Shown: positions 17,602 to 27,929, counted from the first letter of the stretch. The stretch: 64,000 nt of DNA from Ignavibacteriales bacterium (GCA_026390595.1 JAPLFQ010000009.1:1-64000); one strand, 5' to 3'. Notes: a model not told the origin generated them from the sequence alone. Numbers and translations are program-made.

Positions 17602-20205
17602 TCATTGCCGATGATACGGGCTCTCGGACATTTTGAGCCGCGTTTGTTCATAGCCGCCATCGTCCACAATTACTTTGTAGATCACAACACCTGGATCGAG
17701 GGGCCTGATTCTCAACACGTGGGCGCCATCTGCGTTGTGTGGTAGTTCCAGTGTTGTTGCCGTCTCAATGATGCGCGCTGCTCCAGCCGGATACATCCTG
17801 GTGTAATTGTTTTTCCAGGTTAATTGGTCGTTGATGCTCCACACTTTTTCAGATCCACCGTCAAATGCGGCAGCCACACTGTGTCCCCCCTTCTTGAACG
17901 GAAGCGTACTGTCGAAAAACATCCTCAGTTTCACGCTATCGGACTTCGTAGGAAGAACCATCCTGTAGGTCACTGATGCCCCATCGGTCTTCTCAGTATA
18001 AGGCATCAGGGTAAGACCGGAGAGAGTTCTTCCAAGATCTGGGATGACCGTCCATGCCGTCTTGTCCGTTGCTTTGCTTTCAAAGAAATGTTCAGCCTCC
18101 ATCACAACGACTCCGTTCTTTTCGCTGAATACATATCCCCCCTGTTTTGCTTCATCAGGCATGACGCGGATTACCTTAGGCATGATGTTTCCTTCACGCG
18201 GTTCATCCCATGATATATAGCCGATATGGGTTTGATCCATCATATGGTTCCATTTGCCGCCGGCGATATTCAGATTGTAATTCTTCGAAAGCTCCGCGTC
18301 GCGTTCGAAGCAGTGCTCGACCCGGTCGGCCCAATAATTCGCTCGTAGATCTTTCTCAGCTGCCAGTTTGGAATTCATGGCAGCGGCATAATACATGTCG
18401 TACAGGTTCGCCATTGCTTGTACTGGATGGAGGATCAATTCCCTGTAGGCATCTTTCTGTTCGGTGCGCGTCGTAAGACATTGCCTCAACGCCCTGGCCT
18501 CAAGAGCCATATATGCATCTTTTACCTGAAGAAACTCTCCACTTTCAAGATTGTAGGTTGTTGGATTCATCATCTCGGCGGAAATACGGCTATTGAATTT
18601 ACAGGACATGGTTAGGATCTCAGCCGCTTCTGTGGATGCGTCCGCTCCAAACTGTTCCTCGCAGAATTTCCTGGAATAGGTGTACAGGTTGTTTTGGTTG
18701 AACGACGCCGGATTCCAGGCCATATCCAGGAAGAAGGTCATGGGATATTCCATGGGCTTCAGGTCGCCAACATTCAACATCCAGACCTTGTCAACGCCAT
18801 AGCTGTACGTCAGCTGGAGTTGCTCCCACATGTGTGGAATCTGAGTCATGTTCAGCCACTGGTAAGCCCTTGGCGCTCCATGCAGATCCACGTGATAATA
18901 GATGCCGTAACCACCCGGATGCTTTGGCGCACCCAACTCGGGGAGTCGACGCACATCGCCCCAATTGTCATCGCACAGCAGGATGATCACATCATCGGGG
19001 ACCTTCATTCCCTGGTCATAATACTCAAGCACTTCGCTATAGAGGGCCCAAATCTGCGGAGTCTTGGAGGCGGGTTTGTTAGTGACGTCTTTGACGATCT
19101 TGCGCTGGTCGGCCATAATACCTTCCAGTACTTTGAAATTTTCCCGTGCACTCCCCGCATCAGGCATGGGCAGGTCTCCATCCCCACGCATCCCCATGGT
19201 GAGAATGCTTTCGTAATTCTTGTTTCGCTCAAGACCTTGTCTCCAGAATTCCTTCACCCCCTGTTTGTTCGTTACATAGTTCCATTCGCCGTTGCCAAAT
19301 TCCTTCTTGCGACGCGCCCATTCAACCTGTGAACGCAACATGGGTTCATGATGGGATGTACCCATGACGATGCCATACTCGTCGGCAACGCGAGGATTTG
19401 CCGGATCATCTTCATTGAAGGCGCTCGACCACATCGCAGGCCACAAATAATTCGCCCGCAGACGCAACAAGAGTTCAAACATATGGGCGTACATTCGGCT
19501 GTTTCGCCCGCCGTATTTCTCTTCTGTCCATCGAGTGAAGCAAGGAGCTTCATCATTGATGAAAATGCCGCGGTACTTCACCTTAGGTTCGCCCGAAGCG
19601 TAACGACCCGACGCGAGATAAGCAGACGAGCGCTTCCTGGCCGGAACATCCGCCCACCAGTACCAAGGTGAAACACCTAACTGTCTCGATAGTTCGTAAA
19701 TCCCATAGATGGTGCCCCGTCTGTCGCTGCCTGCAATGACAAGATATTGTTGCACTCCAGGCGCCGGGTTTTTCACCGTGCTGATGACAAAACTCTCCCA
19801 TTTGCCCTTCAGGTCCCTGACATCAATTTTGCCGGACGATATCAGCTTGTCTATCAGCTTGCTCTTCCCGAGTGTCCCAATGACTATTTCGTACGCTGCG
19901 GACGATCCGGAGGTCGCAAGATCAGGTTTGACACCGGTAACACTGTCGATGTCAGATCGCAGGTCACCAATTGCTCGTATTACGCCTTTGTGGTCGCTTG
20001 TATCATAACGGATGGACGCGGCTGCACGATCTCTGGAGACTATGGGAAAATCAACGTCTGCCCCGGGCTTGTCAAGGATGATGGTTGACATCAAGCCCGT
20101 CGTCTGCTGTGCTCTCGCAGGCATACAAAGGATGATTTGGAGCAAGAGAGAGAAACCGACAGTTCTGCACATGGCAACTGGCAGGGAAGGCATTGTCAAG
20201 GTCAT
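17602..20205 (-). CDS. GH115 xylan alpha-1,2-glucuronidase (copy 1)
   Basis: GH115 enzymes remove 4-O-methyl-D-glucuronic acid or glucuronic acid from xylan polymers and oligomers. Starting at ATG 20205, which follows GGGAGA, the protein has 867 residues; the longer frame would need a TTG start. It has a signal peptide ending PARAQQ, then the family signature YRGIFINDEAPCFTRW, NYLWPAMWSSAFNEDD and GTSHHEP. The late motif MMDQTHIGYISW and a C-terminal beta-sandwich that includes VVMEAEHFFES complete it. It shares these motifs with the second copy at 37.6-40.6 kb but the two differ clearly in sequence. No sorting domain is seen, so a periplasmic site is likely. Confidence 0.93.
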   Translation of the reverse strand: MTLTMPSLPVAMCRTVGFSLLLQIILCMPARAQQTTGLMSTIILDKPGADVDFPIVSRDRAAASIRYDTSDHKGVIRAIGDLRSDIDSVTGVKPDLATSGSSAAYEIVIGTLGKSKLIDKLISSGKIDVRDLKGKWESFVISTVKNPAPGVQQYLVIAGSDRRGTIYGIYELSRQLGVSPWYWWADVPARKRSSAYLASGRYASGEPKVKYRGIFINDEAPCFTRWTEEKYGGRNSRMYAHMFELLLRLRANYLWPAMWSSAFNEDDPANPRVADEYGIVMGTSHHEPMLRSQVEWARRKKEFGNGEWNYVTNKQGVKEFWRQGLERNKNYESILTMGMRGDGDLPMPDAGSARENFKVLEGIMADQRKIVKDVTNKPASKTPQIWALYSEVLEYYDQGMKVPDDVIILLCDDNWGDVRRLPELGAPKHPGGYGIYYHVDLHGAPRAYQWLNMTQIPHMWEQLQLTYSYGVDKVWMLNVGDLKPMEYPMTFFLDMAWNPASFNQNNLYTYSRKFCEEQFGADASTEAAEILTMSCKFNSRISAEMMNPTTYNLESGEFLQVKDAYMALEARALRQCLTTRTEQKDAYRELILHPVQAMANLYDMYYAAAMNSKLAAEKDLRANYWADRVEHCFERDAELSKNYNLNIAGGKWNHMMDQTHIGYISWDEPREGNIMPKVIRVMPDEAKQGGYVFSEKNGVVVMEAEHFFESKATDKTAWTVIPDLGRTLSGLTLMPYTEKTDGASVTYRMVLPTKSDSVKLRMFFDSTLPFKKGGHSVAAAFDGGSEKVWSINDQLTWKNNYTRMYPAGAARIIETATTLELPHNADGAHVLRIRPLDPGVVIYKVIVDDGGYEQTRLKMSESPYHRQ

Positions 20206-20239
20206 AAACGGTCTCCCATTTCCAGGCAACAACAGGCGC

Positions 20240-21445
20240 CTACCGTATCAGTATCATCTTCTTTGATTGAATTGACAAACCTTTCCGCTCTGTTCGTGTA
20301 ACAAGCGATGCGAAGTACACACCGCTCGCCATCGAGGAGGCATCGAATGCTGCCAAATGACAACCTGCCTCCTTTGTCTCTTGAACGAGCGAGCAAACAA
20401 GATGTCCCACGGAATTGTACACTCTCAGTTCGACCCCCATCGTGCGGGGAAGAGAATAAGAGAGGTCCGTGGATCCGTTAAAAGGGTTGGGATAGTTTTG
20501 GCGCAGTTCAATCTCGCCCGGAAGAGAGTATTGATTCCCCTCGTTCAGGCCCGTGGTTATGGTACGGATTCTATACAACGAACTTCCGGCAGTCATGTAG
20601 AGCGTCTTCCTGTCGTTATCACCCCACGCACAGTTGGAAGGATTCTCGGTCATGGCAATTTTCCCCAGATACTGACCGGTCGGCGAGATGATCCACACTC
20701 CTGTCGGGCCGGCACAATAGAGATTGCCGGAAGGATCCACTTTCATCCCGTCCGCGTAGCCAGTGGCAGGAATCGAATAGAAGAGCAACTTATTCACGAT
20801 AAGGGAGTCGCCGATCACATCCCACACATAGATGAGGCAGCGTGCCGATTCATTGACATAGAGCTTCTTCTCATCGGGGGAGAAACAGATGCCGTTCGGT
20901 TTGTCAAATGCACTGTCAAGCAGGACCAGCGCACCTTTTGGCGTGATACGAAAAATCCCTTTGAAATTCAGCTCCCGTTTCTGCCCGGACGGGATGTTGA
21001 AATCGGGATCGGTGAAAAAAATTGAGCCATCGGACCTGACGACCAGGTCATTTGGGCTGTTCAGCTTCTTTCCGTCATACGTCGATGCGAGCGGAGTAAT
21101 TGTCCCATTCAATTCCTGCCGTGCAACCCGGCGCAGGCGCATCTGCGTCAGCACCAGCCTCCCCTGTTGATCGAAGGTCATGCCGTTTGAACTGTCCGAA
21201 GGCTGTAAATAGAGTTTGACAGAACCGTCCAACGGCGACCAGACATTGATGAGGTTCCGTTTGATGTCGCTGAACAGAAGCCCTGCGCCATCTTTCCAGA
21301 CCGGGCCTTCCGGCTGCAGCAAGCCGGATGCAAGTTTTTCCAGCTTTGCCTCGGGTGGTATCGGCGACTGTCCGAAGAGCGCAGAAACGCACGCCGTCAG
21401 GAGGGCAAGGGAGAGAATGAGACGAATGATCGACCGGCTTTTCAT
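20240..21445 (-). CDS. SMP-30/gluconolactonase-like propeller protein with sorting domain
   Basis: This is a secreted beta-propeller of the SMP-30/gluconolactonase group, 401 residues from ATG 21445. Motifs include GPVWKDGAGLLFSDI near the start, LNSPNDLVVRSDGSIFFTD and PNGICFSPDEKKLYV, which in family members provide metal ligands and the active-site loop. The C-terminal module reads IELRQNYPNPFNGSTDLSYS, a sorting domain, so surface or extracellular placement is expected. In a xylan locus it may open aldonolactones or a uronic lactone, but lactonase activity is only inferred from fold. The longer frame upstream of 21445 lacks a signal peptide and overlaps the preceding gene, so I chose the internal start. 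Confidence 0.85.
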   Translation of the reverse strand: MKSRSIIRLILSLALLTACVSALFGQSPIPPEAKLEKLASGLLQPEGPVWKDGAGLLFSDIKRNLINVWSPLDGSVKLYLQPSDSSNGMTFDQQGRLVLTQMRLRRVARQELNGTITPLASTYDGKKLNSPNDLVVRSDGSIFFTDPDFNIPSGQKRELNFKGIFRITPKGALVLLDSAFDKPNGICFSPDEKKLYVNESARCLIYVWDVIGDSLIVNKLLFYSIPATGYADGMKVDPSGNLYCAGPTGVWIISPTGQYLGKIAMTENPSNCAWGDNDRKTLYMTAGSSLYRIRTITTGLNEGNQYSLPGEIELRQNYPNPFNGSTDLSYSLPRTMGVELRVYNSVGHLVCSLVQETKEAGCHLAAFDASSMASGVYFASLVTRTERKGLSIQSKKMILIR

Positions 21446-21528
21446 AGCGAATTCTTGCCTCAGAGATCTCGAGGGTGACACAACGATGCTGGGAAATCCA
21501 GCATACTTGCCAGAAATGCCCGGCATCA

Positions 21529-23616
21529 TTATTTCAACAATATCATTTTCTGGGAAATTGCGTGATCCCCGGCTGTTAATCTGCAAAGATAGGTCCCGCT
21601 GACCACTTTGATGCCATTGGAATCCTTACCATCCCAGGTGACCCTGTAATCGCCCGCCTGTAAACTGTCGTCTACCAATGTTGTGACTTCCTTGCCGAGC
21701 ACGTCGTATATCCTGAGACTTGTTTGTGCGGTCTTCGCGATACTGAACCTGATATGAGTAGACGGATTAAACGGGTTCGGATAGTTTGGTTCCAGCGCAT
21801 AGCCATTGGGTGTTCCCGTGGAATTGATCCCGAGCGTTATGGGGTCCGTGCCGCCAATGCCCGACGGAGCAGCCACATCATTTGTGATGCAGAGTTTGTC
21901 AAGACAGGCCCCATCTTCGCGGTAGCCAATGGTCAGGGTATGCTTTCCCTTGGTCAGGGGAAAGCTGTTGAGTTTCGTCCAGGCCCATCCATCGGTCTTC
22001 AGTCCATTATAGCTTGCAAATTCGCCATCGTCCATTCTTGCCCAGAAGGAATCCTCATCGTATGTCGGACAATTGAGACGGGCAAACACATTGTATATCG
22101 AATCTCTTGTCACGGTGAAAGGAATTGTGATCAGATTGACACTTTCTGCGGGGGGAGATGTGAGGGATTGAATGCCGGCCTGAACCGTTGTGTATTTCCC
22201 GTTGGATGCAGAAGCATCGGATACGATGGTGAAACTACTGCCGGCCTGCACAAAACGTTCGGCTTCAAACCACAACGACTCGAAATCCGTGCGCTGCTGA
22301 AAGGTCGTATCGGCGCCGGCGAACAACTTCAGATCAACCGACTCACCCATCGTTTTGTGTCCTGCCGCGTCAGGGTGAAGGCCATCGTTCTGATACGACG
22401 ACACAATTCTTGCCGTGTCCAGTGGACTGCGCATCACCAGATCGAAATCAATGCAGCCATCGAAGTTGCTCCGGGCACGAATCCACTGATTGACGCTGAT
22501 CCGGCATTGTTCACTGTATTGGTTGTAGTAACTATTCCCCTTGAAGGGCATGATGGTGCCGCCATAGATCCGGATATTGTTCGCATGGGCTTTTGCAATC
22601 ATTTGCTTGTAGGCGGCGATGAGGTTATTGGCTGTCGTCGTTGCCGCGGTTGCGGAGGTAACTCCACCGATGTCATTCACCCCTTCGAAGACAATCGCCC
22701 ATCGTACGCCCGGCTGATTAACAATATCCCGATAAAATCGGCTGGCTCCCGTCGGACCCAAACCACCCGCAAGGACACAGTTGCCCCCAATGCCCTGGTT
22801 GAGGACACCTATTTGCTGCGTGCTGGAGTCTTTCAGGAGCGATTCCGAAAATACGTCCGGCCAGCGGTTCTGGAGGTTTGTTGTCGAACCCCGGCCATCA
22901 GTAATGGAGTTGCCAAGAATCGCCACGCACGCTGCGGTTGACGACGTCAGTACATCAATTGTATTGATGTTGTACCAGTGATCAGTCATGACAGCACCGG
23001 TAAAATCGGTCGTCGTTGTTGTGTTGCCGGCCACGATGTATGATGTCGTACGGGACCCGGGATGGCCGGTGACGGTGGCGGATGTTTGGCCATAATAGAT
23101 TGTAACTGCAACATCCATCCTTGGCTTCAAGCCGAACGCAACGGGGTCCGACGTAACTGCAGCACCTGCGCTTATGGTGACTTCGGAGCTCCCGCCGAAT
23201 TTCAATTCCCTGTTGGTGGATATGTTGATCGTGCTCCCGCCGGTTGACACGGCGATTTGCACAGATTTCATCGTCACCGCGCTTGTGCTGAATTCGTTCG
23301 AGAATCGTACCCGCAGAGTGTCGCCCCCGATTGACACCCGGACAACCTGCCTCAGCGAGTTGTTCGTCAAGCCCGGCGATGGAGGCATATTCCCTGTTTC
23401 GACAAGCTGGGGTGCCGTACTCCAGGTTCCCACCCATTTCCTGGCCACAGGAGATGTTCCTTGCGATCGGGCAACGTCGGAAGGGACAACACTGCAAGTC
23501 AGAAGCCCTGCGATGAGTAATAGTGAAACACGAACACCATGGTTGAAGCCCCGAATCGTGTTTAGAACTGCATTGGTACGTGAGGCAGAAGTATGCCACA
23601 TTTCTAGATTATCCAT
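21529..23616 (-). CDS. SGNH/GDSL-family secreted esterase with CBM-like and sorting domains
   Basis: The protein of about 695 residues (ATG 23616) has an N-terminal signal/membrane segment (VSLLLIAGLLTCSVV) and a beta domain beginning WVGTWSTAP. The SGNH hydrolase core carries nucleophile Ser in LGNSITDGRG, block II GIGGN, block III GVNDIGG and the Asp/His block DGLHPDAAGH. A beta-sandwich starting FESLWFEAERFVQAG is probably a carbohydrate-binding module. The sorting domain YALEPNYPNPFNPSTH ends the protein. Such enzymes commonly deacetylate xylan. It sits between GH51 and the SMP-30-like gene. An upstream TTG start at 23667 is possible but less likely. Confidence 0.85.
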   Translation of the reverse strand: MDNLEMWHTSASRTNAVLNTIRGFNHGVRVSLLLIAGLLTCSVVPSDVARSQGTSPVARKWVGTWSTAPQLVETGNMPPSPGLTNNSLRQVVRVSIGGDTLRVRFSNEFSTSAVTMKSVQIAVSTGGSTINISTNRELKFGGSSEVTISAGAAVTSDPVAFGLKPRMDVAVTIYYGQTSATVTGHPGSRTTSYIVAGNTTTTTDFTGAVMTDHWYNINTIDVLTSSTAACVAILGNSITDGRGSTTNLQNRWPDVFSESLLKDSSTQQIGVLNQGIGGNCVLAGGLGPTGASRFYRDIVNQPGVRWAIVFEGVNDIGGVTSATAATTTANNLIAAYKQMIAKAHANNIRIYGGTIMPFKGNSYYNQYSEQCRISVNQWIRARSNFDGCIDFDLVMRSPLDTARIVSSYQNDGLHPDAAGHKTMGESVDLKLFAGADTTFQQRTDFESLWFEAERFVQAGSSFTIVSDASASNGKYTTVQAGIQSLTSPPAESVNLITIPFTVTRDSIYNVFARLNCPTYDEDSFWARMDDGEFASYNGLKTDGWAWTKLNSFPLTKGKHTLTIGYREDGACLDKLCITNDVAAPSGIGGTDPITLGINSTGTPNGYALEPNYPNPFNPSTHIRFSIAKTAQTSLRIYDVLGKEVTTLVDDSLQAGDYRVTWDGKDSNGIKVVSGTYLCRLTAGDHAISQKMILLK

Positions 23617-23739
23617 TCTTGTTATGTGAGGTGAAGAGCATAAACACCGGACCCATTTCCCCTGCAATCATCCGAACAGCAACGGCGTTAACCAACGTCT
23701 GCATACATGAGACGACAAACCCTCACGTACACTCCCACG

Positions 23740-25305
23740 TCAATTCACTTCAAGCGTCACGACAGATTTTGCAGGAAGAGAAACTGTGAGAATCCCATTG
23801 TGCGGCTGAGCGCCCACGAACGGCTTCATGTTCACGGCCTCCGGCTTGCCAAAATCATTATGCGCGTTCATCGATGCTGCCGTGATGATTTCACCCGAAA
23901 CCCTTGAGCATGGTGTTCCCTTCACATCGCACCGCACGGTCAGCGCTTTCGTCGGGTGGAGATTTGCAATCGAGATATGGATTCGGCCTTCCTTGTCCTT
24001 CGATGCGGATACACTCAATGCAGGTATGGATGCCGCCCCGTTGGAGTACGATTCACACTGCAACTCTACCGGCAGCATCACAGCGTCCTGGTGGACGGAA
24101 TACATCTTGAAGACATAGTACGTCGGGGTCAACACCATGTCGGCTCCCTGCGTGAGAATCATTGCCTGTAGCACATTCACCATCTGCGCGATGTTCGACA
24201 TTTTCACACGATCACAATGCTTATGAAAGATGTTCAGGTTGACGGCCGCAACAACTGCATCACGGAGGGTGTTCTGTTGATACAGAAAGCCGGGGTTGGT
24301 TCCTGGCTCGACGTCATACCAGGTTCCCCACTCGTCCACAATCAAGTCGATACTTTTGTGTGCGTCATACTTGTCCATTATTGCCGAATGCCTGGCGACG
24401 AGGTCCTCCATCTGCAAGGTTTTCGAAAGCGTAGCGAACCATTGATTCTCGGTGAAATCAATTGCAGACCCTTTGTTGCTCCAATCGTTCACCGTATAGA
24501 AATGCAGAGAGTATCCGCTCAGGTATCCCTGAAGCCAGCCGTCGGTGTTCTTCCATTTGTTCATGATTGTTTCAGTCCAATTGAAATCCTCAGGAAGACC
24601 ACCCGAAGAGATCTTGTAAAGCCTATTCGCGCCGTAGTTCTTGAGAAACAACGAGTATCGCGCAAGTTCATTCGCATAGTGATCAGCCGACATGATACCG
24701 CCGCATCCGAAGGTCTCATTCCCCACGCCCCAGAATTTCACCCTCCATGGCTTGTCCCTCCCGTTCTTCCTTCGTAATTCGGTCATTGGATTGTCGCCGT
24801 CTCCAGTCAGGTACTGCACCCAGTCTGACATTTCTTTCACCGTGCCGCTTCCGATGTTTCCGCAAATGACAGGCTCGCACCCAAGCTGCTCACACAGGTC
24901 CATGAATTCGTGCGTCCCGAAGCTGTTGTCTTCTGTGATTCCTCCCCAATTCGTGTTGACCATCTTGGGACGATTGGCACGCGGGCCGATGCCGGCCCCC
25001 CAATGATACTCATCCGCAAAACATCCGCCGGGCCATCGAACTGCGGAGACTTTTATCTTCTTCAGGGCGGCAACAACATCGTTGCGCATGCCGCGCGTAT
25101 TGGGAATGGAGCTGTTCTCTCCCACCCAAATGCCCCCGTAGATGCCGCGTCCGAGGTGCTCCGCAAATTGTCCGTAGATGAATTTGCTGATAGTGTCTTT
25201 GGCGGCGTCGGCGTGAACCACAAGTGTATTCACCGTTGATTGTGAGAACACAACACCCGTAGTGCACAGCAATGTGAACGTAATCAGGAAATGCCTTCTA
25301 GTCAT
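23740..25305 (-). CDS. GH51 alpha-L-arabinofuranosidase, secreted
   Basis: This enzyme removes arabinofuranose from arabinoxylan or arabinan. The start at ATG 25305 is preceded by AAGAGGAT and yields a clean signal peptide (1-22, ending GVVFSQ); the longer frame at 25389 is not supported. The 521-residue protein has FIYGQFAEHLGRGIYGGIW near the N-terminus, the acid/base Glu in FWGVGNETFGCGG and the nucleophile Glu in IVDEWGTWYDV. A C-terminal beta domain ends in VVTLEVN. Many GH51 enzymes are intracellular; the signal peptide indicates that this one works in the periplasm. It is the first gene of the minus-strand run that ends at the GH140-like gene. Confidence 0.93.
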   Translation of the reverse strand: MTRRHFLITFTLLCTTGVVFSQSTVNTLVVHADAAKDTISKFIYGQFAEHLGRGIYGGIWVGENSSIPNTRGMRNDVVAALKKIKVSAVRWPGGCFADEYHWGAGIGPRANRPKMVNTNWGGITEDNSFGTHEFMDLCEQLGCEPVICGNIGSGTVKEMSDWVQYLTGDGDNPMTELRRKNGRDKPWRVKFWGVGNETFGCGGIMSADHYANELARYSLFLKNYGANRLYKISSGGLPEDFNWTETIMNKWKNTDGWLQGYLSGYSLHFYTVNDWSNKGSAIDFTENQWFATLSKTLQMEDLVARHSAIMDKYDAHKSIDLIVDEWGTWYDVEPGTNPGFLYQQNTLRDAVVAAVNLNIFHKHCDRVKMSNIAQMVNVLQAMILTQGADMVLTPTYYVFKMYSVHQDAVMLPVELQCESYSNGAASIPALSVSASKDKEGRIHISIANLHPTKALTVRCDVKGTPCSRVSGEIITAASMNAHNDFGKPEAVNMKPFVGAQPHNGILTVSLPAKSVVTLEVN

Positions 25306-25881
25306 CGTATCCTCTTCTTGTTCTCTGGTTCGGGAGCTCTTTGGCGGTGACCAGCCCCTCGTTGTTTGGTCCGACACTAAGTTAGTCAAATTGTGCTGTT
25401 CTTCGCAAGGTCAGAGGATGTCGAACCGGCGGAATCAGCGGCCGGCTTCCAAAGAAGTTGCGTGGCCTCACCATGCATTTGATGCTGCATTGTGCTGTGA
25501 TGACTCTCGTTTCCAGCATCGTGTCCGAAATCTCCCCATTCGCAACTCGCTGTGCAGCGAACAGCATCATCGAATTTCAAAAACGGGAATCCATGTCCAC
25601 CATTCTCAGAGAATTGTTTCCTTATGTTCCCTCGATTGTTAGCAGAAGATTCTGTTGTGCTGGCGGACATTGAAATTCAGGCAACTATCCGCTATCGTAT
25701 TACATCTGCGTCTCATGACAATCGCGTGTCGCGGAAACCACACAGACATAGTGACGGTTGGGTCTCGTCCGTCTCGCAGCCTATGCAGAGAGGGAGCTGT
25801 GCTTTTGCAGCAGATTCGACTTTGGTCACTGAGTCGCGTGTAGACGGTCTCAGGGGGCGTACCAATCCTTGGTAAAGGAAT
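25306..25881. other. Divergent intergenic region between GH51 and DUF362 genes
   Basis: These 576 bases contain only short open frames without recognisable similarity on either strand. The region must hold the promoters for the two divergent genes, but no confident promoter, operator or terminator is visible. The AACCGTTTCA operator word found elsewhere in the locus was not found here. Confidence 0.5.
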
Positions 25882-27840
25882 ATGATGAAAGCCTGGATAG
25901 AGAGTCTGAAAAGTTCAAAGCTCAGCAAGTGGTTTGTTCCTGTCACCGGGATTCTTGCGGTCATTTGGTTTCTCATGCGCGTTCTCCCCAAACCAAGCCG
26001 GGCTTCCTATCCTTGCATGCGGGTGGCGTATCCGATAGCGTCAACCTTTGTTCTGTACGTCCTTGGTCTGGCAATGTCAGCCTTCGCATTGGATCGTATG
26101 AAAATGCACTGGAGCACATCCCGCACATGGGCGGCGGTTGGGTTCTTTGTCGTTGCCCTCGTGACTGGATTCCTTGCATTCCAGGCAGATCAACCCCCCG
26201 TCTTCGCGGATTCGAGCTACCTTGACACAGCCAACGTGCCGATCGGTGTGGCACGAGGGATATTTCCCGGACGTGTCATCTGGGATAGAAATCCGGATGC
26301 GACAAATGAGAACTGCGGAAACAGATCCTTTGGTGATGCCTACTACCTCCCCAAGAACACCAACATGACTGTGGTCGATGGGATGGTTCGGGAGTCGCTG
26401 CTCAAGCTCACCGGTACATCCAAGGTTCGCGACGCAATGGACTCGTTGTTCGTTTCCTTCAACACGAGGAAAGGGAAGGGAGCGTTAGGATACAAGACCG
26501 GAGAGAAGATCTTCATCAAGACGAACGGTATCGGATCCACGGTGGTTGACAGCAACAATCACTCTATCCCTGATCTTACTTCCTATATCGAATCGCGCAC
26601 GTCTCCGCAGCCTGTTCTCGCGTTGCTTCGGGGACTCATCAATGATTATGGCATCCCGCAGGAGAACATTTCTGTTGGTGATCCGATGCGGGATATTCAG
26701 AGCGAATATTGGGACATCTGGCATACAGAGTTTCCAAACGTCAGATATATCTGCCACAAAGGTGGACAAGGACGGACCGTTGCAGCCAAAGGGACAAAAC
26801 CGTCAGTGTTCTTCTCCGACAAAGGTGGAACACTTCGCGCCGGCAGCTGGAGCGACATGTCGGTCGGGTCTCCCGTCTATCAAGATACCCTCTACAGCGT
26901 GATCGAGGAAGCGGATTACCTGATCTATGTGGGGGCTCTCAAAGTTCACGAACGCGGTGGAATGACGGTGATCGGAAAACTTGATTTCGGCTCGCACGTC
27001 CGGCAGAATGCCATGCATATGCACATGGGACTCGTCAATCCGGATGGATTTACTCCCGGCGGTAACAAGAACAGCAGGTTCGGATATAGCAAGTACCGCG
27101 TCCTGGTGGATCTTATGGGGCATAAGAAACTCGGCGGCAACTCCGTGTTCTATGTCGTCGATGGATTATGGGGCGGACGTGGAGCAAACCTGGAGCCTGT
27201 CAAATTCAAAATGGCGCCATTTAATAACGACTGGCCATCTTCCATTCTGATGTCGCAGGATCCGGTAGCGTTGGAATCTGTGTGCTATGACATGCTCAAG
27301 GCTGAGTTCACAAGCGACAAGCATGCCGAGACGTACCCCCAGATGGTCGGCGTTGACGATCACCTGCATCAGGCTGCAGACTCGGCGAATTGGCCGACAG
27401 GTGTGCGTTATGATCCTGAGAATGACGGTACACCGATAGGAAGCCTGGGTGTGCATGAACACTGGAACAATGCAACGGAGATGAGCTATTCGAAAAATCT
27501 CCGGAAAGCGAACGGAATAGAACTCCTGAAGATCATCCCCGCCGTGAGTGCCGCCGAACATGAAGCCGGTCCTCCCGAAGAGTATCTGCTGGAACAGAAC
27601 TATCCGAACCCATTCAACCCACAGACGGTCATCACCTTCAGGGTGCCAGCTCGAAGCCACGTTACACTCAAGGTGTATGATGCAGCTGGCCGGGAGGTGG
27701 CGATGCTCGTCGACGAGGAGAAGTCGCCAGGGAGATACACTGTTCCGTGGGATGCAACAGAGATGCCGAGCGGCGTCTACTTCGGACGGCTCACGTCGGC
27801 CGGATTCGCAGAAACAAAAAAGATGCTCCTGGTGCGATAG
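25882..27840 (+). CDS. Membrane-anchored DUF362 protein with C-terminal sorting domain
   Basis: The 652-residue protein has three predicted N-terminal membrane helices (about 17-33, 51-69 and 82-100), then a DUF362 domain (about 160-490) including IFIKTNGIG, ADYLIYVGALKVHERGGMTVIGKLDFG and SQDPVALESVCYDML. The C-terminus is the sorting module YLLEQNYPNPFNPQTV. DUF362 proteins are uncharacterised, and some carry iron-sulfur ligands; no ferredoxin-like cysteine cluster is visible here. With lysines at the N-terminus and an odd number of helices, the DUF362 part would be periplasmic. A sorting signal on a protein with three membrane segments is odd. It is transcribed alone between two minus-strand operons. 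Confidence 0.8.
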   Translation: MMKAWIESLKSSKLSKWFVPVTGILAVIWFLMRVLPKPSRASYPCMRVAYPIASTFVLYVLGLAMSAFALDRMKMHWSTSRTWAAVGFFVVALVTGFLAFQADQPPVFADSSYLDTANVPIGVARGIFPGRVIWDRNPDATNENCGNRSFGDAYYLPKNTNMTVVDGMVRESLLKLTGTSKVRDAMDSLFVSFNTRKGKGALGYKTGEKIFIKTNGIGSTVVDSNNHSIPDLTSYIESRTSPQPVLALLRGLINDYGIPQENISVGDPMRDIQSEYWDIWHTEFPNVRYICHKGGQGRTVAAKGTKPSVFFSDKGGTLRAGSWSDMSVGSPVYQDTLYSVIEEADYLIYVGALKVHERGGMTVIGKLDFGSHVRQNAMHMHMGLVNPDGFTPGGNKNSRFGYSKYRVLVDLMGHKKLGGNSVFYVVDGLWGGRGANLEPVKFKMAPFNNDWPSSILMSQDPVALESVCYDMLKAEFTSDKHAETYPQMVGVDDHLHQAADSANWPTGVRYDPENDGTPIGSLGVHEHWNNATEMSYSKNLRKANGIELLKIIPAVSAAEHEAGPPEEYLLEQNYPNPFNPQTVITFRVPARSHVTLKVYDAAGREVAMLVDEEKSPGRYTVPWDATEMPSGVYFGRLTSAGFAETKKMLLVR

Positions 27841-27846
27841 GACTGC

Positions 27847-27903
27847 AACTCCCGGGAGTTCCTCAATCCGTTTTCGCCTTCTGCAGCCCGCCCACTGGCT
27901 GCA
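27847..27903. repeat. Palindrome and hairpin between convergent genes
   Basis: AACTCCCGGGAGTT (27847-27860) is a perfect 14-base palindrome just after the DUF362 stop. A second inverted pair, TGCAGCC (27882-27888) and GGCTGCA (27897-27903), follows. No T-run accompanies either, so a terminator role for the convergent DUF362 and SASA genes is only possible. Confidence 0.4.
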
Positions 27904-27929
27904 ATGGCCCGCTGTTCAAGAGTACGCTT

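Noticed and set aside
20205-20222. GAGACCGTTTATG at the GH115 copy 1 start as an operator
   Set aside because: It keeps only CCGTTT and overlaps the ribosome binding site of the gene, so the likeness is probably chance.
21724-22941. 405-codon open frame on the plus strand opposite the SGNH esterase
   Set aside because: It is antisense to the catalytic and CBM-like domains, with no domain, signal peptide or ribosome site.
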